Shown: positions 1 through 9,194, counted from the stretch's first letter. The stretch is DNA of 64,000 nt from Aeromonas encheleia (GCF_900637545.1 NZ_LR134376.1:587501-651500), one strand, 5' to 3'. Made by a program: numbers and translations. The notes: generated by a model from the letters alone, not told the origin.

Positions 1-738
1 GGAGACATAGACCACGGACAGACCGATGGCGGAGATGACGCCCGCGATGGCCAGGTACTTGAACTGGCTCTGGTAGTCGTTGATGCCTTTCTTGCGCAGC
101 AGATCGACGATCAGGGCGCCAAACATCAGGGACGCCAGGGTGTCCATGGTGTTGTAGCCTTCCAGGATCCCTTTCACCAGGGGGCTGTGCTGATAGTCGC
201 CGGACGCGGCGGGCATGGTGCCCTGGGGTGCGACGAAGACGCCGACGGCCAGGGTCAGCAGCAGGATCATCAGCACCGGGGTCAGATACTTGCCGATGGC
301 ATCCATCAGCTTGCCCTGGTTGAGGGAGACCAGCATGGCGACCCCGAAGAAGAACAGGGTGTAGACGACCAGACCGGCCTGTCCCATGTCACCGATGAAG
401 GGCTTGAGGCCCATCTCGTAGGCTACCAGGCCGGTACGGGGTGCGGCGAAGGCCGGGCCTATGATGATGTAGATGGCGACGGCCAGGGTGGTGGCCACAC
501 CGGCGGGCAGCAGCTTGGTCATGCCGGCCCAGCCGTTGCCGGCCTTGGCAACGGCGAGGATGGTGATGAGCGGCAGGCCCACCGCGGTAACCAGGAAGCC
601 CAGCATGGCAAGGGAAAGGTTCTCGCCTGCCATGTAACCGGCCAGCGGCGGGAAGATGATGTTACCGGCGCCCAAATAGAAGGCAAAGGTCATGAAGCCC
701 AATCCGAGTACGTCGGATAATGTGAGTGATTTCGTCAA
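1..738 (-). CDS. brnQ: Branched-chain amino acid:cation symporter BrnQ (C-terminus cut off by window edge)
   Basis: Inner-membrane Na+/H+-coupled carrier for leucine, isoleucine and valine (LIVCS family). The 246 visible codons give the N-terminal half: a start with SLTLSDVLGLGFMTFAF, then the family-typical FYLGAGNIIFPPLAG stretch and several hydrophobic membrane segments. The gene runs off the left edge, so roughly the last 200 residues are missing. The start is a TTG at 736-738, chosen because a GAGG ribosome-binding motif (745-748) lies 6 nt upstream. Another in-frame TTG at 742-744 abuts that motif and is unlikely. A terminator-like structure lies between this gene and trmN6. Confidence 0.9.
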   Translation of the reverse strand, partial: MTKSLTLSDVLGLGFMTFAFYLGAGNIIFPPLAGYMAGENLSLAMLGFLVTAVGLPLITILAVAKAGNGWAGMTKLLPAGVATTLAVAIYIIIGPAFAAPRTGLVAYEMGLKPFIGDMGQAGLVVYTLFFFGVAMLVSLNQGKLMDAIGKYLTPVLMILLLTLAVGVFVAPQGTMPAASGDYQHSPLVKGILEGYNTMDTLASLMFGALIVDLLRKKGINDYQSQFKYLAIAGVISAIGLSVVYVS

Positions 739-814
739 GTTCAACCTCGTCTGTCTTGTAAACTATTGCTTGTTATAGTTTTTTATTGGTCGATGACCGG
801 TGTTGTTCAGGGGT

Positions 815-881
815 AAAAAAAAGGAGCCCCGCTGCTTTTTTCATCGCGACCAGTGGTTTGAGCTGGTCTTGAGCGGGTGCT
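815..881 (-). terminator. Bulged stem-loop with U-tract between trmN6 and brnQ
   Basis: Read on the minus strand, GAGCACCCGCT (near 881-870) pairs with AGCGGGGCTC (near 834-824). That makes about ten base pairs with one bulged A, followed at once by eight T (822-815). The large loop holds its own hairpin, GACCAG...CTGGTC. It lies about 50 nt past the trmN6 stop and about 80 nt before the brnQ start. It probably ends trmN6 transcription, but it could also act as an attenuator in a brnQ leader. Confidence 0.6.
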
Positions 882-929
882 CGTTTGCCAGTCAGCATAA
901 TGATGTGAAAAAATAGTTCAAGGCGAAAT

Positions 930-1640
930 TTACATCTTCAAATAGAAGGGGTGGGTTAGTTGGATGTATCTGTCGGAATAGCCTCCAGCAGTAGAATGGA
1001 TCACAATCTCACCCCGCTCACACCTGCTTAATCCTCTGCCAAGTAGCAATAAAACGCGATTTGCCGCTTTACCTGCTCTGGTGATAACAGCTGTATAACA
1101 AACGCCGTACAGATCATAATCTGCCGAGATGCATAAAATTTCATCCGCCATGGCGGTCGGCAGCACCAGCGCCACCCGCCCGTCGGCGGTCAGCAAACGA
1201 GCGCACGCCGCCAGCAGATCCCGGCTGCCGAGGGCGCCGGTGTGGCGAGCCAGCGCCCTGGCCGGATCGCTAAACGACTGACCTGCCACGAAATAGGGGG
1301 GGTTGGAGACGATGAGATCGTAGGGCGCTGCCTGATAGTCCTGAATCGCACTTTCGATGATGCCGACCCGGGTGGGCCAGGGGGAGGCCGCCACGTTCGC
1401 TCTGGCCTGGGCGACTGCATCCTTATCCAGCTCCACCCCGTCGATGTGACAGTCGGCATGGCTGCGCTGGGCCAGCATCAGCGCGATGAGGCCGCTGCCG
1501 GTGCCTATGTCCAGCACCCGACGCGCCGCGGCGATGGGCGCCCAGGCTCCCAGCAGTATGCCGTCGGTGCCGACTTTCATGGCGCAGCGATCGTGATCGA
1601 TGTGAAATTGTTTGAAGGTAAAACCGCTGTTTCGTCCCAT
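930..1640 (-). CDS. trmN6: tRNA1(Val) (adenine(37)-N6)-methyltransferase TrmN6 (YfiC)
   Basis: Cytoplasmic SAM-dependent enzyme that makes N6-methyladenosine at position 37 of valine tRNA 1. The 236-residue protein has the SAM-binding motif DIGTGSG (residues 44-50) and the N6-adenine methyltransferase catalytic motif NPPY (113-116), both placed as in E. coli YfiC. It starts MGRNSGFTFKQF, the usual N-terminus. It is divergent from srmB across a 128-bp gap, the same arrangement as in E. coli, which supports orthology. On the minus strand a TATAAT at 1683-1688 is a good -10 element for it. Confidence 0.93.
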   Translation of the reverse strand: MGRNSGFTFKQFHIDHDRCAMKVGTDGILLGAWAPIAAARRVLDIGTGSGLIALMLAQRSHADCHIDGVELDKDAVAQARANVAASPWPTRVGIIESAIQDYQAAPYDLIVSNPPYFVAGQSFSDPARALARHTGALGSRDLLAACARLLTADGRVALVLPTAMADEILCISADYDLYGVCYTAVITRAGKAANRVLLLLGRGLSRCERGEIVIHSTAGGYSDRYIQLTHPFYLKM

Positions 1641-1677
1641 CTGACCCCCGCCATCTCTCTGCCATATCCAAAATGGT

Positions 1678-1738
1678 CGGCGATTATAGCGGCTAAGCCA
1701 TAGTCGCCATAGGAGCCGGCGGCATAATCGCCTATAAT
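1678..1738. promoter_or_regulatory. Divergent trmN6/srmB promoter region
   Basis: Two TATAAT -10 elements face away from each other: 1683-1688 on the minus strand towards trmN6 and 1733-1738 on the plus strand towards srmB. Each overlaps one arm of a 9-bp inverted repeat (GGCGATTAT and ATAATCGCC). The -35 elements are not obvious. Confidence 0.5.
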
Positions 1739-1768
1739 CTGCCGTTTCCTTAATGACCGAGTATTGCC

Positions 1769-2989
1769 ATGAGCCAGTCCTTTGATGATTTCGACCTGAA
1801 TCCAGCCCTCAACCGGGCCCTGGCCGAGATGGGATTCACCCGCCCCACTACCATTCAGCAGATGGTGCTGGAGCCAGCCCTGGACGGCCGCGATATTCTG
1901 GCATCCGCTCCGACCGGTACCGGCAAGACGGCCGCCTTCCTGCTGCCCGCCATGCAACACCTGCTGGATTTCCCGCGCCGCAAGCCGGGCCCGTGCCGCA
2001 TGCTGATCCTGACCCCGACCCGCGAGCTGGCGCTGCAGGTCAGTGCCCACGCCAAGGCGCTGGCGGTGCACACCCACCTCAGCATCGAGACCATCATCGG
2101 CGGTGTCAGCCACGAAGAGCAGCTGCCGGCCTTGACCAAGACCACCGACATCGTAGTGGCGACCCCGGGCCGTTTGCTGGAATACATCGACAAAGAAGAG
2201 TTCGAGAGCCACGACATCGAAGTACTGGTGTTGGATGAAGCCGATCGCATGCTGGACATGGGCTTCGTCAAGGACGTGAACCGCATCGTGGCCGAGGCGC
2301 GTTACCGCAAGCACACCATGCTGTTCTCCGCGACCCTGGAAGGGGCCGGGCTGGAGAAGTTCGCCAACGAGATCCTCAAGGAGCCGGTCGAGCTGCACGC
2401 CGAGCCCCCCCGCAGCGAGCGTCGCCCTATCACCCAGTGGGTGCACCTGGCCGACGATGCCGCCCACAAGCTGGCGCTGCTGATCCACATCCTGAAGGAT
2501 CCGGAAACCCAGAAGGCCATCGTCTTCGTCAAGACCCGTGAGCGGCTGGCTGAGCTCTCCGGCCAGTTGCAGGCGGCCGGTGTCTCCTGCGCCTGGATCC
2601 GTGGCGAGATGGAGCAGAGCAAGCGCATCGAGTCGATCCGCAAGTTCCACGCCGGTGAAGTGCCCTTCCTCATCGCCACCGACGTGGCCGCCCGTGGTAT
2701 CGACTTGCCCAACGTCAGCCATGTCATCAACTACGACATGCCCTACGGCACCGACGTCTATGTGCACCGCATCGGCCGCACCGGTCGAGCCGGCAACCGT
2801 GGCTGCGCCATCAGCCTGGTGGAGGCCCACGATATGGCCATGGTCTCCAAGATCGAGCGTTACACCGAAGAGCGCCTCAAGCGCCGGGTGATCGACGTGC
2901 TGCGTCCCAAGCATAAGGAAGCGCGGGTGCCGGTGAAGAAGAAGAAACCTAAGGATGGCAAGAAGAAGTCGGCCAAGAAAAAGAAGTAA
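1769..2989 (+). CDS. srmB: DEAD-box ATP-dependent RNA helicase SrmB
   Basis: RNA helicase that helps early assembly of the large (50S) ribosomal subunit. The 406-residue protein has the ordered DEAD-box motifs: TIQQ (Q motif, about 28-31), APTGTGKT (Walker A, 47-54), PTREL, TPGRL, DEAD in the middle of domain 1, SAT, then RGID and HRIGRTGRAG in the helicase C domain. It ends in a lysine-rich basic tail (KKKKPKDGKKKSAKKKK) of the sort that helps RNA binding. Its place divergent from trmN6 matches srmB rather than the other DEAD-box paralogues. A strong terminator follows directly. Confidence 0.94.
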   Translation: MSQSFDDFDLNPALNRALAEMGFTRPTTIQQMVLEPALDGRDILASAPTGTGKTAAFLLPAMQHLLDFPRRKPGPCRMLILTPTRELALQVSAHAKALAVHTHLSIETIIGGVSHEEQLPALTKTTDIVVATPGRLLEYIDKEEFESHDIEVLVLDEADRMLDMGFVKDVNRIVAEARYRKHTMLFSATLEGAGLEKFANEILKEPVELHAEPPRSERRPITQWVHLADDAAHKLALLIHILKDPETQKAIVFVKTRERLAELSGQLQAAGVSCAWIRGEMEQSKRIESIRKFHAGEVPFLIATDVAARGIDLPNVSHVINYDMPYGTDVYVHRIGRTGRAGNRGCAISLVEAHDMAMVSKIERYTEERLKRRVIDVLRPKHKEARVPVKKKKPKDGKKKSAKKKK

Positions 2990-2999
2990 TACTCAATGC

Positions 3000-3030
3000 A
3001 AAACGGCCATCCTCGGATGGCCGTTTTGTT
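3000..3030 (+). terminator. srmB rho-independent terminator
   Basis: AAAACGGCCATCC, tetraloop TCGG, then the complementary arm ending in TTTTGTTT. It begins 11 nt after the srmB stop. Confidence 0.88.
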
Positions 3031-3072
3031 TGCTGCCACCGGCGCCCTGCCGGCGGGTGGAAAGACGCGCAG

Positions 3073-3101
3073 AAAAAAGCCGACGCATAAACGTCGGCTA
3101 A
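3073..3101 (-). terminator. yaaA rho-independent terminator
   Basis: On the minus strand, AGCCGACG-TTTATG-CGTCGGCT is followed by TTTTTT. It lies about 75 nt past the yaaA stop. Confidence 0.82.
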
Positions 3102-3174
3102 CAAAAAGTGCTTACAACAGAGGATTCACGTATTCAGACCCGGGGATCCTGAACTTGGTTCCCTCATTTTGTAA

Positions 3175-3948
3175 TTAATTTTCAGCACGCTTGAACATCA
3201 GGGTGTGCGCATCAGACTCTTCTGGCACGAAATAGTAGCCACCGGCATTGAAACCGATCAGCTGCTCCACCTCGGTCAACCTGTGCTTGATGATGTGGCG
3301 CGCCATCATGCCGCGAGCCTTCTTGGCGTAGAAGCTGATGATCTTGAATTGACCATTCTTCTCGTCCTTGAACACAGGCGTCACTATCCGGCCCTTCAGT
3401 GCCCGCGGGCGCACCGACTTGAAGTATTCGTCGGACGCCAGATTGACCAGTACCTCGCTCCCCTGTGCGGCCAGCGCCTGGTTGAGGTGTTCGGTGATGA
3501 TGTCGCCCCAGAACTGATACAGATCCTTGCCGCGCTCGTTGTCGAGACGGATCCCCATCTCCAGCCGGTAGGGCATCATCAGGTCGAGCGGGCGCAGCAC
3601 GCCATAGAGGCCGGACAGCATGCGCAGGTGTGCCTGGGCAAAGTCGAGGTCCGCCTCGCTGAAATCTTCCACGGCAAGACCCGTGTAGACATCCCCCTTG
3701 AAGGCCAGCAGCGCCTGGCGGGCGTTGCTCGGGGTGAAATCCGGTTGCCACTGCGCGAAGCGTGCCGCGTTCAGTCCCGCCAGCTTGTCGCTGATCTTCA
3801 TCAGGCTGGCGATCTGATCCGGGGCCAGTTGCCGGGCCCGGGTGATCAGCCGGGCGGAGTGATCCAGCAACGCGGGCAGGGTGAAACGGGAAGTCACCAG
3901 CGGCGACTCGTAATCCAGCGTCTTGGCCGGGGAAACCACAATCAGCAT
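3175..3948 (-). CDS. yaaA: Peroxide-stress protein YaaA (DUF328/UPF0246)
   Basis: Cytoplasmic, DNA-binding protein of the OxyR-linked peroxide response that limits intracellular free iron and DNA damage in E. coli. The 257-residue product starts [15 protein letters not shown], the diagnostic YaaA N-terminus, and carries the conserved [21 protein letters not shown] block in the middle. The ATG at 3946-3948 is chosen because an AAGGA motif precedes it and the length equals the family norm. A longer reading frame exists upstream but would run into pilU. Confidence 0.93.
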   Translation of the reverse strand: MLIVVSPAKTLDYESPLVTSRFTLPALLDHSARLITRARQLAPDQIASLMKISDKLAGLNAARFAQWQPDFTPSNARQALLAFKGDVYTGLAVEDFSEADLDFAQAHLRMLSGLYGVLRPLDLMMPYRLEMGIRLDNERGKDLYQFWGDIITEHLNQALAAQGSEVLVNLASDEYFKSVRPRALKGRIVTPVFKDEKNGQFKIISFYAKKARGMMARHIIKHRLTEVEQLIGFNAGGYYFVPEESDAHTLMFKRAEN

Positions 3949-3979
3949 AACTATCCTTTCTAGCGGTGACGCACGCCCC

Positions 3980-5089
3980 TCATTCGTCCAGGGTGACGTT
4001 GTCCAATGAACCTGCGCCCAGCTGCTCACGACCGGACAGCTTGATCAGCAGCCGCAGGTCGTTGGCGGAGTCAGCGTGGGCAAGGGCCTCACTGTAGCCA
4101 ATTTGGCCGGCGCAGAACAGGGCGAACAGCGCCTGATCGAAGGTCTGCATGCCGAGCTCGCTGGATTTGGTCATCACCTCCTTGAGCCGATGCATCTCGC
4201 CCTTGCGGATGATGTCGGTGATGAGCGGGGTGTTGAGCAGGATCTCGAAGGCGGCGACCCGGCGGCTGCCATCGGTGCAGGGCAGCAGTTGCTGCGCGAC
4301 GATGGCGCGCAGGTTGAAGGAGAGATCGAACAGGAACTGGCGGTGTTTCGCCTCTGGCACCAGATGGAGGATGCGATCCAGCGCCTGGTTGGCGTTGTTG
4401 GCGTGCAGGGTGGCGAGACAGAGGTGGCCCGTCTCGGCAAACTGGATGGCCAGCTCCATGGTCTCCTGGTTGCGGATCTCGCCGATGAGGATGACATCCG
4501 GCGCCTGGCGCATGGAGTTCTTGAGCGCCACATCGAAGGATTCGGTATCGATGCCGACCTCCCGCTGGGTGATCAGGCAGCGACCGTGCTGATGCACGAA
4601 CTCCACCGGATCTTCCACCGTCAGTATGTGACCGTCCCCGTGCTGGTTGCGATAACCAATCATGGCCGCCTGGGTGGTGGACTTGCCGGCGCCGGTGGCA
4701 CCGACAAACAGCACCAGCCCGCGCTTGGCCATGGCCACCTCCTGCAGGATGGGGGGCAGCACCAGCTCGCCGAAGCTGGGGATATGGGTCTCGATGCGGC
4801 GCAGCACCATGCCCGGCATATCCTGCTGCCAGAAGGCGCTGACCCGGAACCGTCCCAGCGCCTCGCGATGGATGGCGTAGTTCGCCTCCCGGCTATGCAG
4901 GTAGCGCTCGAAGTGCTCCGCGTCCAGGCTCTCCCTGACCAGGGCCAGCGCAGCCGGCCTGTCCAGCGGTTTATCGCCGAGCGACACCAGGCGCCCATTG
5001 ACCTTGAGGGTGGGCGGGGCATCGACCGTGATGAACAGATCCGAGCCCTTTTGGGCAACCAGTTCAGCCAGCAGAACATCCATGTTCAT
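3980..5089 (-). CDS. pilU: Type IV pilus retraction ATPase PilU
   Basis: Accessory hexameric ATPase that works with PilT at the cytoplasmic base of the type IV pilus to drive retraction (twitching, DNA uptake, adhesion). The 369-residue protein has the GspE/PilT fold, with Walker A GATGAGKS (130-137), an Asp box with [11 protein letters not shown], Walker [12 protein letters not shown] and the His box [13 protein letters not shown]. It differs from the adjacent pilT in its longer C-terminus and in lacking the AIRNLIRE-type motif, which fits PilU. It lies 25 nt downstream of pilT on the same strand, so the two are very likely cotranscribed. Confidence 0.92.
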   Translation of the reverse strand: MNMDVLLAELVAQKGSDLFITVDAPPTLKVNGRLVSLGDKPLDRPAALALVRESLDAEHFERYLHSREANYAIHREALGRFRVSAFWQQDMPGMVLRRIETHIPSFGELVLPPILQEVAMAKRGLVLFVGATGAGKSTTQAAMIGYRNQHGDGHILTVEDPVEFVHQHGRCLITQREVGIDTESFDVALKNSMRQAPDVILIGEIRNQETMELAIQFAETGHLCLATLHANNANQALDRILHLVPEAKHRQFLFDLSFNLRAIVAQQLLPCTDGSRRVAAFEILLNTPLITDIIRKGEMHRLKEVMTKSSELGMQTFDQALFALFCAGQIGYSEALAHADSANDLRLLIKLSGREQLGAGSLDNVTLDE

Positions 5090-5114
5090 AGTGTCTCCTT
5101 GGGGTGAGCTTGTC

Positions 5115-6149
5115 CTAGATACTATTGGGATCGGCCGCCTTGGCCTTGGCGTCGAGGGCGGCGACTATGCCCCGGTTGACCAACTGCTTGAGGCTCTGAT
5201 CCATGGTCTGCATGCCGTGGGTCATCCCGGTCTGGATGACAGAATAAAGCTGGGCAATCTTGTCTTCCCGGATGAGGTTTCGCACCGCGGGAATACCCAT
5301 CATAATCTCGTGGGCCGCCACCCGACCCCCGCCGATCCGCTTGAGCAGGGTCTGGGAGATGACGGCGCGCAGGGATTCGGACAGCATGGAGCGTACCATG
5401 TCCTTCTCCGAGCCGGGGAAGACGTCGATGATCCTGTCTATGGTCTTGGCGGCCGACGAGGTGTGCAGGGTGCCAAACACCAGATGGCCGGTCTCGGCGG
5501 CGGTCATGGCGAGACGTATGGTCTCCAGATCGCGCATCTCCCCCACCAGTATGATGTCCGGATCTTCCCGCAGCGCCGAGCGCAGGGCGTTGGCGAAACT
5601 CCTGGTGTCGCGGTGCACCTCGCGCTGGTTGACCAGGCAGCGCTTGTTTTCGTGCACGAATTCGATGGGATCCTCGATGGTGAGGATGTGGTGGTGGAAG
5701 TTGTCATTGATGTAATCGACCATGGCCGCCAGGGTGGTGGACTTGCCCGAGCCGGTCGGGCCTGTGACCAGCACCAGGCCGCGGGGGAATTCGGCGATCT
5801 TGCGAAACATCTCCGGGGCCCCCAGATCCTCCAGGCTCAGCACTGTACTGGGGATGGTGCGGAACACGGCGCCCGAGCCGCGCGCCTGCTGGAAGGCGTT
5901 GACCCGGAAGCGGGCCAGGTTGGGCACCTCGAAGGAGAAATCCACCTCGAAGTTCTCTTCCAGCTCCTTGCGCTGGTGGTCGTTCATGATGTCGTAGATG
6001 AGGGCGTGCACTTCCCGGTGTTCCAGGGCGGGCAAATTGATCTTGCGAACCTCCCCATCAACCCTGATCATCGGGGGAACCCCGGCCGAGAGGTGTAGAT
6101 CCGAGGCCTTATGCTTTACACTGAAAGCCAATAACTCTGTGATATCCAT
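5115..6149 (-). CDS. pilT: Type IV pilus retraction ATPase PilT
   Basis: Main ATPase that depolymerises type IV pili. The 344-residue protein starts MDITELLAFSVKHKASDLHLS, has Walker A GPTGSGKS (130-137), HILTIEDPIEF, Walker B LVGEMRDLETI, the HTSSA His box, and the PilT-specific C-terminal motif VRNLIRE. It is the first gene of a pilT-pilU unit divergent from yggS across only 39 bp, the order known from Pseudomonas and Vibrio. The minor pilins these motors would retract are encoded at 56-64 kb. Confidence 0.96.
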   Translation of the reverse strand: MDITELLAFSVKHKASDLHLSAGVPPMIRVDGEVRKINLPALEHREVHALIYDIMNDHQRKELEENFEVDFSFEVPNLARFRVNAFQQARGSGAVFRTIPSTVLSLEDLGAPEMFRKIAEFPRGLVLVTGPTGSGKSTTLAAMVDYINDNFHHHILTIEDPIEFVHENKRCLVNQREVHRDTRSFANALRSALREDPDIILVGEMRDLETIRLAMTAAETGHLVFGTLHTSSAAKTIDRIIDVFPGSEKDMVRSMLSESLRAVISQTLLKRIGGGRVAAHEIMMGIPAVRNLIREDKIAQLYSVIQTGMTHGMQTMDQSLKQLVNRGIVAALDAKAKAADPNSI

Positions 6150-6188
6150 AGACTTGTTATTCTCCCATCACAAGATCACGAACGAAAT

Positions 6189-6890
6189 ATGAACCAGATT
6201 GCCCAGCACCTGCTTCAGGTAAAGGAACGTATTGTACAGGCTGCCCGGCGGGTTGGCCGCGGAGCCGAACATATCCAGCTGCTCGCGGTCAGCAAGACCA
6301 AGCCGCTGGAGGACATTCAGGCCGCCTATGCCGCGGGTCAGCGCCGATTCGGCGAATCCTATGCCCAGGAGGCGGCGGCCAAGATCGACACCCTGCGCGC
6401 CCAGGCCGACTGCGCAGACATAGAGTGGCACTTTATCGGCCCGCTGCAATCAAACAAATCCAGACTGGTGGCGGAGCGATTCGACTGGGTACAAAGTGTC
6501 GATCGTGACAAGCTGATCGAGCGCCTCAACAGCCAACGTCCGGCCGGGCTGGCTCCGCTAAATGTCTGTCTGCAAATCAATATTAGCGGAGAGAGCAGCA
6601 AATCCGGTACGTCGGAGCAAGAGATTTTCCGTCTGGCCGCGCTGGTCGCCCGGAGTGAACGGTTGGTGCTGCGTGGCCTGATGGCCATTCCCGAGCATAC
6701 CAGTGACGAGGCGGTATTGGCCGCTCAGATGCGGCGCATGCAGGCTCTGTTCACCGAGCTTGCGCAGCAATACCCGAGTGTCGATACCCTCTCGATGGGC
6801 ATGACCGAGGATCTCGAGCCGGCGATCGCCCATGGCAGCACCATGGTACGAGTCGGCACCGCCATCTTCGGTGCCCGCGATTATTCATAA
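6189..6890 (+). CDS. yggS: PLP-homeostasis protein YggS (PLPBP family)
   Basis: Fold-type III pyridoxal-phosphate-binding protein without known catalytic activity; in E. coli it affects vitamin B6 balance and branched-chain amino acid and coenzyme A levels. The 233-residue product has the PLP lysine in LLAVSKTKP (Lys36), HFIGPLQSNKS, and the C-terminal LSMGMTEDLE...GSTMVRVGTAIFG block that binds the phosphate. It heads a yggS-proC-yggT-yggU set, a conserved bacterial neighbourhood. Confidence 0.94.
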   Translation: MNQIAQHLLQVKERIVQAARRVGRGAEHIQLLAVSKTKPLEDIQAAYAAGQRRFGESYAQEAAAKIDTLRAQADCADIEWHFIGPLQSNKSRLVAERFDWVQSVDRDKLIERLNSQRPAGLAPLNVCLQINISGESSKSGTSEQEIFRLAALVARSERLVLRGLMAIPEHTSDEAVLAAQMRRMQALFTELAQQYPSVDTLSMGMTEDLEPAIAHGSTMVRVGTAIFGARDYS

Positions 6891-6973
6891 ACAGCAGCAC
6901 GGGGTGCCGCCTGTCCTCGCCTTCGTCGGCGCAGGCGAACCGCCGTGTTGGCAGCCAATAACAGGAGTGTTTG

Positions 6974-7798
6974 ATGCAACATAGAACCCTCGCCTTTATC
7001 GGGGCGGGCAACATGAGCGGCAGCATCATTGCCGGCCTGATCCAGGCGGGTTATCCGGCCGAGCGCATCATCGCCGCCAACCCCAGCCGTCCCAAGCTGG
7101 ATGCGCTGGCGAGCGACTATGGCATTCGCATCACCCAGGACAACGCCGAGGCGGCCCGGGCGGCCGAGGTCATAGTGCTGGCGGTCAAGCCGCAGCTGAT
7201 GGCCACCATGCTGGGCGCACTGGTCGCCGAGCTGGGGTCGCTGACCGGCAAGCTGCTCGTCTCCATCGCCGCCGGTATCAAGGTGGCGCGCCTTGGCGAG
7301 ATGGCGGGGGGCCACACTCGCATCATCCGCACCATGCCCAATACCCCCTCCCTGCTGGGACTGGGGATGACGGGCCTCTATGCCCCGGCGGGCATCGAGC
7401 AGGGGGATCGCGACTTTGCCGAACAGATGATGCAGGCCGTGGGCAAGACCCTCTGGGTGGAGCAGGAGAGCGGCATCAACGGCGTCATCGCGGCGGCGGG
7501 CAGTGCGCCTGCCTACTTCTTCCTGTTTATGCAGGCGATCGCCGAGCAGGCGGAGGCGATGGGCTTCTCGCCCGAGCAGGCCCGCCTGCTGGTGCAGCAG
7601 ACCGCCCTCGGCGCCGCCGCCATGGTGGAGCAGAATCCTCAGCTCTCCTTGCAGACCCTGCGCGAGCAGGTGACCAGCAAGGGCGGCACCACGGCCGAGG
7701 CCGTCAAGACATTCCAGGAGCAGGGGCTGATGCCGCTGACCGCTCACGCCATGCAGGCGGCCGTCACCCGGGCCGCCGAGATGGAAACCCTTTTCTGA
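6974..7798 (+). CDS. proC: Pyrroline-5-carboxylate reductase ProC
   Basis: Last step of proline synthesis: NAD(P)H-dependent reduction of pyrroline-5-carboxylate, in the cytoplasm. The 274-residue protein has an N-terminal Rossmann motif (FIGAGNMSGSI, about 8-18) and the signature GSAPAYFFLFMQAIAEQA in the C-terminal dimerisation domain. The ATG at 6974 is preferred over the adjacent TTG (6971) because the AGGAG at 6963-6967 gives normal spacing. It follows yggS by 83 nt and precedes yggT by 29 nt. Confidence 0.95.
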   Translation: MQHRTLAFIGAGNMSGSIIAGLIQAGYPAERIIAANPSRPKLDALASDYGIRITQDNAEAARAAEVIVLAVKPQLMATMLGALVAELGSLTGKLLVSIAAGIKVARLGEMAGGHTRIIRTMPNTPSLLGLGMTGLYAPAGIEQGDRDFAEQMMQAVGKTLWVEQESGINGVIAAAGSAPAYFFLFMQAIAEQAEAMGFSPEQARLLVQQTALGAAAMVEQNPQLSLQTLREQVTSKGGTTAEAVKTFQEQGLMPLTAHAMQAAVTRAAEMETLF

Positions 7799-7827
7799 TC
7801 ACGCTTACGGCTTAACAAGGAGCCCGG

Positions 7828-8379
7828 ATGAACACGGCTTACTTTCTGATTAATACGGTTTTTGATATTTACCTCATGGTGGTGTTGCTGCGCGTCTGGT
7901 TGCAGTGGGCCCGCGCCGACTTCTACAACCCCATGAGCCAGACGGTGGTCAAGCTGACCAACCCGCTGGTGGTGCCGCTGCGTCGCATTATCCCCGGCTT
8001 TGGCGGCCTGGACATGGCCTCGGTGCTGCTGGCCCTGATCATCGCTTTCGCCAAGCTGGCGCTGCTCAAGAGCATGAACGTGCTGCTGACCGACTGGCTC
8101 ACCCTCAGCCTGTTCGCCGCGCTCACCGTGCTGAAGAAGGCGGGCGCCATGATCTTCTGGGTGCTGCTGATCCGCGCCATCCTGAGCTGGGTCAGCCAGG
8201 GTCGCAACCCCATCGAATACGTGATGCATCAGCTGACCGAACCCTTCCTGGCTCCGATCCGCCGCATCCTGCCGGCACTGGGTGGCCTGGATCTCTCGGT
8301 GTTGGTCGCCTTTATCGGCTTGCAGGCCATAAACTATCTGTTAGGGGATCTGTTCGGCCAACTGTGGTTGATGATCTGA
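7828..8379 (+). CDS. yggT: YggT family integral membrane protein
   Basis: The 183-residue protein has two tandem YggT units, each with a hydrophobic segment and the motif (V/T)[18 protein letters not shown], then [19 protein letters not shown]. The exact role is unknown; family members are linked to osmotic tolerance and, in other bacteria, to membrane or cell-division clusters. A good AAGGAG ribosome-binding site precedes the ATG. The stop overlaps the yggU start (TGATG), implying translational coupling. Confidence 0.9.
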   Translation: MNTAYFLINTVFDIYLMVVLLRVWLQWARADFYNPMSQTVVKLTNPLVVPLRRIIPGFGGLDMASVLLALIIAFAKLALLKSMNVLLTDWLTLSLFAALTVLKKAGAMIFWVLLIRAILSWVSQGRNPIEYVMHQLTEPFLAPIRRILPALGGLDLSVLVAFIGLQAINYLLGDLFGQLWLMI

Positions 8380-8672
8380 TGCCGGCCGTCCTGCGAGAAG
8401 GGGACGGGCTGATACTGCATCTGTTGATCCAGCCCAAGGCGAGCCGGGATCAGATCGTCGGGTTGCACGGCGAGGAGTTGAAAGTGGCCATCACGGCGCC
8501 GCCGGTGGATGGCCAGGCCAATGGCCATCTGATCAAGTACCTGGCCAAGCAGTTCAAGGTGGCCAAGGGGCAGGTCCGCATAGTGCGGGGGGAGCTGGGA
8601 CGGCACAAGACGGTCGCCATCGAGGCGCCAAGGCAGATCCCCGCCGAGATCAGTGCCCTGCTGGAGTCGTAA
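8379..8672 (+). CDS. yggU: YggU (DUF167) family protein
   Basis: A 97-residue soluble protein with the DUF167 signature: [14 protein letters not shown] near the N-terminus, APPVDGQAN in the centre, then [14 protein letters not shown]. The biochemical function is not established. The ATG shares a base with the yggT stop. Its own ending is followed within 20 nt by the DUF4426 gene, suggesting one transcript from yggS or proC onward. Confidence 0.9.
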   Translation: MPAVLREGDGLILHLLIQPKASRDQIVGLHGEELKVAITAPPVDGQANGHLIKYLAKQFKVAKGQVRIVRGELGRHKTVAIEAPRQIPAEISALLES

Positions 8673-8691
8673 ACACGAGAAGGATGACATC

Positions 8692-9111
8692 ATGAAAACA
8701 GCCTGGATTAGCTGCCTGTTGGCACTGTTGATGACGCTGCCACTGCGGGCCGAACAGATGAAGGAGCTGGGTCCCTGGCAGGTGCATTACAACGCCTTCA
8801 ACTCCAGCTTCCTCACCCCCGAGGTGGCCAAGGCCTATGGTCTGGAGCGCAGCCGCTACAACGGCATCGTCAACATAGCGGTGCAGAACAAGCAAGGGGT
8901 GGCTCAGGCGGTTGGCATCAGCGGGGAGGCCAAGAACCTCACCGGCACCATCCGTACCCTGACCTTCCAGGAGGTGAAGGAGGGGGACTCCATCTACTAT
9001 CTGGCGGTGCTGCCCTACCGCAACGAAGATACCTATCAGTTCACCCTGAAGATCATGGGCGAGGGGCAGCAGCAGACCCTGACCTTCCAGCAGACCTTCT
9101 ACGTCGACTGA
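8692..9111 (+). CDS. DUF4426 domain secreted protein
   Basis: A 139-residue protein with a cleavable signal peptide (MKTAWISCLLALLMTLPLRA, cut near residue 20) and a beta-rich mature part beginning EQMKELGPWQVHYNAFNSSFL, typical of DUF4426. Probably periplasmic. Function unknown; homologues in Vibrio and Pseudomonas lie beside yggT/yggU/metW-type genes. The ATG at 8692 is supported by an AGAAGG motif and the signal peptide. A strong terminator follows, so this gene ends the yggS operon. Confidence 0.82.
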   Translation: MKTAWISCLLALLMTLPLRAEQMKELGPWQVHYNAFNSSFLTPEVAKAYGLERSRYNGIVNIAVQNKQGVAQAVGISGEAKNLTGTIRTLTFQEVKEGDSIYYLAVLPYRNEDTYQFTLKIMGEGQQQTLTFQQTFYVD

Positions 9112-9124
9112 GCCGGGTCGATGA

Positions 9125-9158
9125 AAAATGCCCCGAACCTGTGTTCGGGGCATTTTTT
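9125..9158. terminator. Bidirectional terminator between DUF4426 and CPBP genes
   Basis: AAATGCCCCGAAC, short loop, GTTCGGGGCATTTTTTT. The stem is flanked by an A-run on the left and a T-run on the right, so it can serve both convergent genes. Confidence 0.85.
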
Positions 9159-9194
9159 TGTCCGTCGTTCGCTCAAGAGGCGATGCCAGTGGCC

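Noticed and set aside
1577..2914. 445-codon minus-strand open frame across srmB
   Set aside because: Shadow of srmB: Gln/His/Gly/Asp-rich composition and no recognisable domain.
2996..3178. 60-codon frame between srmB and yaaA
   Set aside because: It covers two intrinsic terminators and has no ribosome-binding site or homology.
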